NCBI RefSeq assembly: GCF_003286085.1
Contig: NW_020825331.1
Span: forward strand, 1-64,000
Direction: 5' to 3'
Source: Drosophila persimilis
Lineage: Eukaryota > Arthropoda > Insecta > Diptera > Drosophilidae
DNA length: 64,000 nucleotides
Shown here: piece by piece, positions 34,901 to 46,900 of the stretch
Numbering within the stretch: the stretch's first letter is position 1
Layout of the letters: each line of letters starts with the position of its first letter
Notes under the pieces: generated by a model
Database searches by the model: none
The model's input: the letters and a program-made list of their open reading frames with translations, nothing else
What the model was told of the DNA's origin: nothing
Program-made: the position numbers and the translations under genes

Positions 34901-37900
34901 GCTCCAGTGTGGCCATATCTAGTTGAGCATTCTGGGCCATTGTCTGGCCAGGGACCTACACACACACACACACACACATCACGGAGGGGACACCTGATTG
35001 AGGGGATGCCATATTTTTGCCAGAAATACTCCAACTAGAGTGCACTGTGAGCACAGATATGTGGAGGAAGAACGCCTTATCGGCTTTGCCAAATGAGGCA
35101 AATTCCTTCTGGTAATTTCTAAGCCAACCCCCGGCTCACTCGCTTTGCACGCGCAAATATGTATGAGTAAAATATTGGATAATAGCTCAACAAATGTTGA
35201 TATTATAGAGAGATATGTTTTATCTTTTTGTGCGAAAGAGAGCTTCTTTTTTTCCTTGGGCACACTTTTCTACAGCTCCGACTCCACTGTACCGACGAAC
35301 TGAAGGCATGTTCAGCCATGTGCCCTGGTTCTTTGGTTGTACTGATAGTATGTCACACGCCCTGACAAGCTGTCGCTCCTAGTGGAAAGTGGAAGGTGGT
35401 GTAGCTGTGAGTTAAGTAGCAAATATATTGCAGTCTTGCCGGGCAAGGACTGGAAAATATGACTTGATTTCAACAATAAGCGATCTCCTTCAATTTCACT
35501 CAAGCCTCTTCGCCGGGATGGGTATCCCTCTAGACACCACCCACGAAAAAGGGTTCCATTTCATTAGGATGGAAGTTCACTTACCTGGAAGCCAACCAGA
35601 CTCCAAACCTCCTCCTCAGTGGAGAAGACGCAGGCAGTGCCGGCGTTGCCACGATACTGATAGATGCGCACCGAGTGCGATAGAGCGACGGGAATCGCTG
35701 TTGTCACAATCGTTATCCAGGCACACATGATGGCTCTAAAGAGGAACAGAACAGAACAGTATAGAACAAGGTAAGAGTTTAGGATAGGATATCAATAAAT
35801 AAGAGAGAATGCGGCCAGTATATCACCTAGAATTCTAAAGAGAGTTCCTCTTAGAGATAGAGAAATACATTCCAAGTATTCAGTAGTTGAGAGATGATGG
35901 GCGAGGTATGCCTGAGGACTGCAAGAATGCACCTGTCAATAAGCATATTGCTTTAAGAGCATCAGGCTCCTTCCAGCAGATGGTGAAAGTTGAATGTTAA
36001 AGGTCTGAGCATTGTGCCTTTTAAAAATGGCAGGTGTATGTGACACAGTTGAACGATTCGAGTCCCTGCCTATGGGGCCATATTCATGTAACAATGAATG
36101 ACAATGGGGCAAAGGCAGGCAGGTACTGCCGCAAAGGTTAGAGGCCAAGGCACATCAAGAATATGGACCAGGGAGTAGGCAACAGGGAGCAGGGAGCAGC
36201 GCTGGAATGTAGGCAAAGCAAGCTAATTACGGGGCCACAACAAATTGATGCAATTACTCTAGATGATATGGCTGGAGTACGCGGAGGTGGACCGTACAGA
36301 GGACGAGTACGAGATGGTGGAGGATGTGGAGAGCAGATAGATGGCGGATGGGAACTTACAGCGTGGCATTTCGCTCGGTGCGCAGCGACATGCTCGTCAC
36401 TGGATGTACAACGGCCAGGAAGCGATCAAAGGACATCAGCACCAGCGTGTAAACACTGCAATGGTAACAACGAGTTAGACATAGTCAGGTATGGGGCTAT
36501 AAGGGCTATAAGGGCTATAAGGGAGTACCATACCTGCAGTGGCACGTAACCACAATCATGTACTGGACAAACTTGCACCACATATTACCAAACGGCCACT
36601 CGGGCAGCACGTAGTCGGTGGCCGTGAACGGCACGCAGAAGATGACGAATAGGATGTCCGAGACGGCCAGGTTGATAATCAGCAGGTTGGTGGTCGAGCG
36701 CATCTGTTGGTTGGCAACCACAACTGAAAGAGGAGGCAGATCAGAGGTTACAGAGGCACATCAATGGTTCAGTTGTCTGATTAATTGGTTGCTGGGAATG
36801 TCCCGGCTAAAAGACAATGGCTCTGAAATGGCTATGCAATGGGCTGAAAACCCAAAGACTCAAATACTTAATAGTTACTTTAAATATAAAAAAAAATATT
36901 TCGAATCTGCTTTAAATTGAAATACACCCACCAGAAATTAACAATGTTCTCAAAAATCAGAAATTTGTACCCAAAATGATGGCTTAGAATGTGAAGAGTC
37001 ACCCTGCCATGGCAACTGTCCATCGTTTATCCGTTCTTTTCACAATCTTTTGCCCTGCTTTGCCCTCGGAATTTTTCTTTTCGACCAATTACGCGGACAA
37101 AAGGCAGCAAACAGAGCCAAACCCTCCCTCCCTCCCTACTCCATGGGTATGCCGATGTGTGTGCGGTAGGGGGGTGAAAGCTGTGTAAGGATTGTGGGAG
37201 TCAGTGGGGAAAATAAGATCCTGGCATTGCCACTATTTTGTTGATGTTTTTTTTTAGTCGTTTTTTCGTTTTTCTTTTTTATAACCGGTACGCGGAGGGT
37301 ACTAAAAGGGTGTATTATGTTCTTGGAAATGTATGAATTTTTTTTTTTTTTTCTGGAAGACTAAATATTAAAGATTTTTTGGACGGACTTGGATGAATTA
37401 TTGTGCGTAAATCTATCTTTAAGATAGAAAGATATATTGTCTTTTTTTGTATACATAATATCTACCGATAGACGAAGATTTGTTTGCGATCGGCTAATCA
37501 TCACAGTAATAACGAAGAGAGCCATGAGGGATCATATTTTCTGCATGTGCCAAAAATGTATCGGAATAGCCGGTATCTTCTAGTCGGAATATCGACCAAA
37601 GCGTTGATTCTTGTTAGTCGCTTGTTCTGCGACTTTCTCTTGCTATATTTCGCCCTCTCCATGCCTTTGCTCTCTCGTTTCATCTTTGTGTTTTCCTCTC
37701 GTGTACGTACATATGTATGTACGAGTATGTACGTACTTCTGCTTGGCCAAGGAGCCACTTGCAATTAGCTAGCAATTTATGTTTCTCCCTGGCTGGTACA
37801 AAAGAAGCGTGACAAAGGCGGCATCAGGAGACGGCCAAAAGAGAGCACTAGAGCTAGACGGGAAGACAGAAGACAGAAGACTGAACACAGAAGAGGGTCA

Positions 37901-40900
37901 ACGGCGTTGAACCGTAACAAAATTTTTTGGCCCTCGCGCACAGCAGTGCAGTAAAAAGGCAGATGGCGATGAGAAGAGATGGCGCCGATGGATTGATGTG
38001 GGACACGCTGCCATCCAGCAGCACCAACAGCCCAAACGACAGGAGAGTAAAGTCAAAAGGGCAACAATCAACCGAGGGCCAAAAGGTCGAAGACAAGCTG
38101 GGGCTCTGGGAACAGGGAAACGGGAAATGTCGCGATGCGAACGCTTTTGACCGCAAATCAATTTCCTTTTCAGATATATATTTAGCGCAGGATGTGCCAA
38201 GGTATACAATAACCAAAAAACGAAAGAAAAGAAAAACCCCAGCAGGTAGGAAGAAAGGCGATGAAGCAATAGGGCCTTAGGAATAGCAAAGTGAATGGGA
38301 ATCAATAGTAATGACAACAAAGGAAAAGCCAAGAACCAGGCCAGGAAAAGCAACCACACAAAAACAATAAATACACCGGCAGAAAAGAAAAACAGTACAT
38401 ATTTGGGTTACACAGGGCGTATGTGCGCGTAATTGTACGTATGTACTTGTATGTATATAAGGCGGGAGCAGATGTGTGCCAGGGTCCGCAAAGCCATCCT
38501 CTGAGGCCCCGTTCTAATGCTGATTTAGTCCTTCCCTCATTGTTTATTGCCCGGTGGGCCAGACTGTGTGTGCCTGCTTCCAAGTAGTTTTGGCACTTGA
38601 CTTTGCCTCTAAAGATGCGTATTTGATGGCACACGAATTTGCATCTGTGCCATGGCCCTGAGATTAATAGAAGGAGAATCAAAGAGAGATATTTTTCAAG
38701 TATGAAAGCTATGAAAAGGTGGAACCCCACTTGAGGAAGTACAATATCCTACCTGAAACAGGGCTTGTGTGTCGATGTCTATTGTATTAGATAGCTGCAC
38801 ATAAGATGGCAATCCCTAGAGCTGCATTTGGGAATGAATCTCCAGCATACTTTACACCCTTTTCCAACACTTCCAATTTACATTTTTGTTATGGCCTTGA
38901 CCATTAGCCAGCTTCTGGCTTGGGCATTATCAATTAACAGAAGGCGACACAAGTACAAGCACACAGCCACAGCCGCACCCACACCCACACCCACACCCAC
39001 ACCCACACACACACACGGATACACTGTGTAACCCTTGTGGCTAACCAATTTTTTGCGGCCGCGATGTTGACACACAACAGCAGCAGCAGTAGCAGCAGCA
39101 GCAGCAGTGCCAGAAGCAGCAGCAAAGTGGAGCAAAAAAGGTCTTTGCCGGCGTCCGGTTACGAGTCTGGGATCTATGTTTGGGGCATTAACTTTTTCCC
39201 CGCCATTAAAGGAAAAAATTCTGCCATTTTTTGCCGCTCGTTTTGGGGGGCTCAGGGGTTCGTTCTTCTCTTCTCTTCACCTCTCTTCTGTTCTGTTCTG
39301 TTCTTCTTGTCTGGCTGGCATTTTACAAAATAATAAAGTGTAGCATAATTTATGGGGCCACGCAAGAACCAAGGCTACAAAAGTTTTTCAAGCGCAAAAA
39401 ACGCTTGTTATTTAATGCCAAGGGGAAGTGCAAAAAAAAGACGTATAAGAATGTATGTATGAGCCCTGGATACGAATAAGCAAATAATCAGGCAGCACTC
39501 AGGCAACGCGAGTGTGTGTGTCCTAGACAGGATTTCCTACTCACTCGCATCTGGGAATATAAATTCACTTTTGTTGAACTTTAATGTCAGTCTAATGCCT
39601 GCCCCGACTACCCATCGACGCGACGATTCGAGTATCGGGCTTGTTATTGATGCACTTCAAGTGTGTGCCGCAGGCCCCACCCTGGCAGCCCCGTCGTATA
39701 CGCAATGTGTGCTTTGATTTAGTATGCAAATGTGTGAAAGTTTATACTGTTTTCCCCCACACAAATAGTACATGTATCTAACTTTACTTGAAGTTATAGA
39801 GAGTATGTACCTGTTGGCAAAAGTTCTAAATGGTTTTGGATTATCATTAAATGGAATTTTTTCCATCCAATCTACGGCTAATGGAAAGTTATTACGACAC
39901 GAAGCCATAATTCATAATTCAATGTTTTCATTCGGATTAATAGTCATAAATTCTCAAATTATTATTGAACATTTCACAGCTAATTTTTGAGAACATTCCA
40001 GTTGGACGTTAGGTTGAATAGTTCTCCGCGTCAACAAGTGATTTTTTTTCTTAGTATACTTTCATTTTATTCATTATCTTTTCATTGGATTGTTGGATTG
40101 TTGACTATGGTGTTCTGCTGGTCGCTGGTGAGTTGTGGATTCAAATTTGGGATTCGGAAAGAGTACTCGTTGAAACGTGCGCACAAAAGTATGCTATGAA
40201 AACGGCATTTAAGCAGCATATGGCCACCATGTGAGTATTCGAGTGTGTGTGTGTGTGTGGGTGCGTGTGTGTGTTGGGCAAATTTACACACAAATCCACA
40301 AGGCGTACAAATTTATTATCCTGCGTTGATAGTGATAAAATTTACAACCAGCATTGAGTACATCGCCTAAAAGCAGGCAATACAAACAGAGAAGCACACC
40401 CAGACAGAGAAGGACTCCAAACAATACCCAAATGGGCCACACACACACACACACACATACACACACAGGCAATTGTGCGTGGGTCTCTGTCTCTTGTCCC
40501 CGCTCCCTGTACATTCGTCATATTTATGCTTTTTTATGGGCCATGTACATTTTTATTGTTTTACTTTTCAATGCAATGTCTGTCGGGGCCTGTCGCACAG
40601 ACACCCACACAGACACACACTGGTGAGCACCCGCAGAATACATGTGTAGAACATACCAACCCACCTCGAGCCGGCTGAGAGGGCCCAGAATCTACGACTC
40701 GGAGGAAGAACAAAGGCTGTCAAACAGGTATAAAATGCCAGACAACATTCGAGCTCAAGCTCCATGTTATGCACTCCCCTGATGATGATATTCCCAAAAA
40801 GGATTTCAGCCAAGTTTCAAACGGAAAGGAACTTCTGGAAGCGCCACCGATTCATGACCAGCCCAGCATTCACTCTAGGGTATGCACCTCTGCCATCGAG

Positions 40901-43900
40901 AGTTGGCCCTTCCATTGCCGCAAGACAGCGCCCAGTGGACCTTGAACATAATGTGGAAATGCACAGCTCTACTACGAATAAAATTTCACCCAAAAGCAAT
41001 GGAATTTCCAAAAAAATTCTATAGTTCGAAGCTTCAGATCTGCATTGAGCTTCAGGAACTATGGAATACGCGTACAAATATTAATATGAAAGTAACTCCA
41101 TGGCAATCCCACTCTTTGATAAAATGATTTAGCGCTTTCACTGGGATTACCCATTTGGGAAAATCTTTTTATTTGCCGACTCTTTTGTGTGCGCTTCTCC
41201 TGCCCCTCCTTGTCTTCACCGTCTGCACACACTTGTGGCACACTCTTGTCAACACATCTGCGTCCATGATGGCCATATGGCATCGCTTGCCGCCTGCCTC
41301 CTGCCTTCATGGCCAGGTATCCATCCTCTTTCCCTCTTTCTCCTTCACGAGCTGAGGCACATGCTTGGTTTGGCCTTGGTTTCGGGGTCCCAACTGGCAA
41401 GTGGCCGTAGATTTTTTTTTGTTCGTCAGCTGCTCGATGCAAATCCCATCAATAATCCAACAATGCAATGGAGCTCACGACAAGAAGGCAACACATTTCC
41501 AGAGAAAGTTTCTTCTACTTTTTTTGTGGCTGAATCTGCCCTTCCAAGGAATTCTGCTCTTTCGCTAGGCGAATGCCTGTCTGATTGATTGATTCAAATT
41601 TGTTTCTCAATGATAATGATGTCTATGCTGAATACTGTATTATGACGTGGACGTTGATGTTGATGTTGACGGCAATGTTTGAATACTTTGGCTGTTGATT
41701 TTGATGTTGATCTTGTGGCAAATGCAAGGCTTGATTGTCATTGTAAAAAATAGCTAGAAAAGCATTGGTAGCCAGCACTGTGCCGCATTGATTGCTTCTT
41801 GATAATAACTAGTAATCAAGACAGTTGTTGTGCTGTTGAGCCAACATTAAGACGGAACAACAGTCCAGTTCTAAGGCTGCCAGCCCTCAAAATTATGCGA
41901 CTTTCGAATTGGGGTTGCATAAATTAATATAAATGCATAAATCGAACAGCAATATATCCGAACTAATGTGTTGTCAGAGGAAGGAGCTCTCATAAATTTC
42001 AGATGCCAGCAGGGCCTGTCAGTCCTCTCGTAAACTTCAAATGCGAAAAGGCAAAACTGCTCAATACCTGCCAGCTAATGGTCTTGTCTAACTTCTAAGC
42101 CCGCTAGTGGCACTTTTTTTGAGGGTCGAAATGCTAATGGTAGACCAAGGAAAAGGTTCAGCTAGAGGCGACAGGACAAGGATCATTGAAACCATGGAGT
42201 ACCGGCGCTCCTATTCCGCGGCCTGTTTATCAAATCATCAAATTTCTGATGAGCGTGATCGTGTAGAGGCAAGTGCATCTGAGCCCAATCGATCTGTTCG
42301 TCAGTGCCTGGCAACAATATTTAACTACCATCATAAATATCGTATTTTTTTGTTGTTTTCATCGTAGACTTTAACCACAGAAGAGCAAACAATTCGTTCT
42401 CTTATTTTGTAATATTGCGCCTTCAGCTAATGGTCCCAAATAAATTCTTTTGTGCTTTTCCATTTGGCTCAGCTTTGGTTCTCTTCTTTTCCGTTTTTCG
42501 TCGTGTTTCCATTTCCGTTGGCTGTTGTTTTTGCTGGCATTAAAAATTTATTTGTATAGGATGGCAAATGAAGCGACCAGCCCGACCCCGAAACGATGAT
42601 GGTTGGATAACAGCGCATCATTGTCCGGTTCTTAAAACTCTCGAGATTGCAGGGGACGACCCAAGAAAAGGGACAGGCAGACAAAGGCGGGTCTTCTTGT
42701 TCTATTTGTAACCGGATATTCATGTGACAAAACAGGATGTCTCTTCCTCTCTCTCTCTCTCTCTCTCTTTGTCTCGGTCTATGTGTGTCTCTCTCTTTAT
42801 CTGTCTCTCTGCGTGTGTTTCCTTAGGAAAATTTGAATTAATTGCCTCAGTTAGGGAGCGACAACTGTACTTGTTTCCCTTGGCGGGTGCAGGCCCAAAA
42901 TATTCCTGCATATCCTGCGCTCTGGCCCCATCATTTATGCACTTAATGGTCCTGGCCTAAGCAGCCAAGGCTTAAGCACCGCAGGCTCAATGGAAAGCTC
43001 ACAAACACACATACAGACTTTAATTGGATCATAAAACAAAGGCCCTGCCGAAGATAACAGAACTTCAAGAGTTCGTTACTCGCAAAATTTTAATTGGGAA
43101 TAAATTTCGATGCAATTAAAATGTTGAAATCGCAAAAAGAGCGGAGCAGAGCAGCGAAGAGCAGAGCAGCGAAGAGCAGAGCAGCGAAGAGCAGAGCAGC
43201 GAAGAGCAGAGCAGGGGAGCTTCTTAATGAGTCGTGTCCAAATAATCGGACTGTGTGATTTCATTATGCAGTACAACCACCCACTCGAAGAGGCTTTAAA
43301 TCTCGAAATTACTTCACTTATTTTGAGTGCCCCACGGAGCCAGGAGGCCGGCCCCCAGCCCATCAACAATAGAATATTCGATTGGCTTGCAGGAATTTTT
43401 GCAGCAATGTCGAGGCTCTTGTTGTAATTAAATCAACACTCACTTGAGGGACCTAATTTCCCGAATTACCCTTTGATTGATTTGATTTCGAGTTGAGACC
43501 GCAATCTGTGAACAAAACATTTTGCCAACTACATTTTGAGAGCCCCGAATCTATCATATACCCAAGGGATTTCTGAACATTGATTGAGGGAGACTTCCAA
43601 ATTTATCAATCTGAAGTCGCACAACAACCCGTGTCTGATCCATGGGATCCATGATTGAGAAGGAGGCACCAGCTTTTGGAGCACTCTCTACAATAGCTGT
43701 GGGATGTGCCTCCTGGCGCCACACAGAGCACATCCACGTCACGTCCGTACAATGGAACGAGGGCGGCACTCTGCTGGCTAGTGTCCTCTACAAGAGGCCA
43801 CCGTTTGTGTTTTATATGGCCAAGCACACGAAATCCCGGATTTTGCTTTGAGCATACATTCATTGCGATGATGATCAGGCTCGGCTCTCCGCACAAATGT

Positions 43901-46900
43901 CTATCCCACATGCATGTCTTTCGGTCGTGCCAAGGATGGGCTTCGAAACCTGACAACTGGCTGGAATTCGGGGCACTTTTAGTTGACGATCCTCAAAGAA
44001 GTGGACGATAACCGATGGTGAGCATTGCCAGGTGTGCCTCCAATTAATTCCAATGATATTCCGCTTCTATATACATTCATTCGATCTCTATTCACTCTAT
44101 TTTCCACACTCCCCATCATTTAAAAGGCAACATTTTATGGTTCAAGATACATGTTTTCTGCTATGGAGGCGAATCAAGAGAGAAAGTTTGATATGAATGT
44201 GATACATGTACGACGATGGGGGATAAGAGAAGTAACAAAGGGAACACCTATTGAATCGATGTTAGATCGATACGAGTACGAGAACCAGAGGTTCTTCTGG
44301 TTGGACAATGGGACACAGAGTCCCTTGCCATAAAACGAATTAATGTTGGTGTTTGCCGATCAGCTCAACAATTGAAGAATAGATAAGGCCGGAGCTCAAT
44401 AGTAAAGAAATGAAAAGCTCTATGACGATCCCCTGAAATTCTGAAAAATTTAGCGAACAAGCACTGAATGCCACAGAATCAGAAACGTGGCCACGAAACA
44501 CTTCCCAAAGCCACTTGTTATGCGACAAATAATGCCATTTCGATTTATAATCATGCACAGGACCGCGAGACAATATGTTTACATCTAGCCAGTCGGAAAA
44601 TGGGCCCTCGGCTATGTTTGCGTACACGCGAATGGGAGTGCAGATAGCAGACTGCAGACTGCAGACTGCAGACTGGTGGCTGGTGGCTGGTGGAGGCTGA
44701 AGCGGAAACAGGGGATATGCATTTTCCAGCGAATCGCCATAATAACAATAACAAAAGTGCACACAATTTACGGCTCGTGTCAATGCCATGGCCTTCAAAA
44801 GCGGGTTCGAATCGGTGGCAAAAACACAGGTGTGAATGCTGTGTGCACCATCGCCATCGCCATCGCCATCGCCATGCCCATGGCTATGGCTGTGGCTGTG
44901 GCTGTGGCTATGGAATTCTCTATCGTTCTGCCCGAACCAAATTGTATTACCTACACTTTCATTTAAGTTGATTTTGCGGCTGCCATCTGTCCATCCGTTG
45001 AATCAAAAGGAGAGAAGAGACCAAAGCGAAACAAAAAGCAGAGAGCTGTGTCGAATGTGAAACATGTTTTCGGTTAGGGTTTTGCTTCTTCCTTCCTTTT
45101 TATTTTTTTTTTTTGTTGTTGTTCGCCACCGTCCAAATCAAATTTGTCAGCCTTGTCGGAGGAGCAGGACAGGACAGGACAGGACACGAAAGCACAGTAT
45201 GACACACAGAAAAACTAAAAGTATAAAAAAAAAAAAATGAGAGGAGAGAGGGGATAGGGGAGAAAGGATTAAGCCTGGGGACAGAGTCACGTTCGTGCTC
45301 GTCGGGCCAATTACAATTTTATAACAGAATTTTCTGATGCTCCCCAGCTGCTCCCCTGCGGCTCCCCTAATGCCCGGCTAGTCTCCTTTGCTGCTCCAAA
45401 ATACTGCTATCCATTCGCTGTCAAGCGAACTGTACCGCCCTGTGCTCCCCTCTGCTCTCCTTTACTTTCTTCTGCTGTGCTGTGCTGTGCTGTTGACAAA
45501 GGCTAATGCAAATTGAAGTGACAATGTGGTCCGACTATTCTCGCCTCGTGTTCGGAAAGCATAAATTATAATTAATCGTACACCCCCGCAGGAGAGCGAG
45601 TATCGGTCTCTGATTTCGCTCTCTCTCTCTCTCTCTCACTCTCTCTCTCTGTGGGTGTTTCTGTGTATGTTCTGCGGTTGTTGCTTCTCCTAAATTTACA
45701 CAAATTGCTGTTGACAGTTGTGTCATAGTTGTGTCATAGTTGTGTCAGTTGTGGGCCAGGCCCGGGCCCTGGCTTCGGCAGGACTTATGCATACATTTTG
45801 GCAAATATGTACGGGTAGGATACTCGTGTATTGTTTGCTCCATTCGCCCCGTTCGCTCTGCTCTCTGTTTGAGTTTCGGTGAATTGCCTGTCAGATTACC
45901 AAATGCGATTCATATCACAATTCACAATCCACAATTCACAATAGTTTTCGGCCTAAGGGTATCGTATTCCCCTGTGGCACACCGAATGCCAAAAATAATA
46001 TTTAAATTTGCAAATTTAATACTTTTGAACTTCATACAGACCCTCAAGGTGTCAGCAGGGTGGGCTCTCCATCTATCAAGATTTTCGAGAGCGTGTGTGT
46101 GGCTAGCATATTAAAATTGACTTATCTGCCATAAAATGCAGATGAAATGCACAGCTACTGAAGCAGCCCTTGAGTACACCTCACTGATAATGATGCTCAG
46201 CTGATGCTGATGCCGATGCTGATGATGTTCGCTGACTCTTTCAGCCATCGCTGGTCGTGCGTAATGGCATTTTGACAAATTATCTTTCCATAAGCCATAA
46301 ATACACACTCTACACTTGCACTCTACACACACGCACACACACACATACGCACACACACACAGACAGTGAAGGCAGCTAAATCTTGTGGTGCCATTGCGGA
46401 AGTACGACTAAGGGTGTGTTGGTTTATGGGCTCTGTCTGGTGTAGGTAGCATAAAGCATACATGGATCTCACACACATACGATATGAATGATGCCAAAAA
46501 GAGCTTCGATGTTGCTTGCGTTGAGTGCACTATGATGCGTTGCGTTTGCTTTTGTGAAGTACCCATCAAGTTATTCACGATATTTTCATATATATTTCAT
46601 CAGTTTAATATCGAAAAGATCGCTGTTGTCTGGCTTTCACAGGAGGTACATCTGTTTATTAGTATATAGTTTATTAGATAGTTATTTTCCACAAAACATT
46701 TGCTAGAGTATCCAGACACGTCGTGACCTCTCCTCGAGAGCTCGACTAAGAAGTTTGCTTTCGCGTAGTGCCGTAGTTGCCTCAGTGAAGTGTCTCTAAT
46801 TTTTGCTTTCATAATTTGCCATAAAATCCACACGTTCATTTACAAATCATTTATCATAATGCCGACAACGCCGCTGACAAAGTGGCTTTCCACACAGCAG

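Larger units (their letters stand above)
29186..35584 (-). other. AstA-R1 intron 4
   Basis: 6.4 kb with no supported nested gene. It holds a (GGGGCT)n tract (31162-31210), a 13-base C run (31783-31795), a 15-base G run (34133-34147), a CA run (34960-34978) and A/T-rich sequence. Overlapping open frames near 30840-31380 arise from the hexamer repeat. Confidence 0.7.

Noticed and set aside
37927-38359. Overlapping plus and minus open frames in AstA-R1 intron 1
   Set aside because: No splice sites, no domains, and both strands are equally open, as expected for chance.
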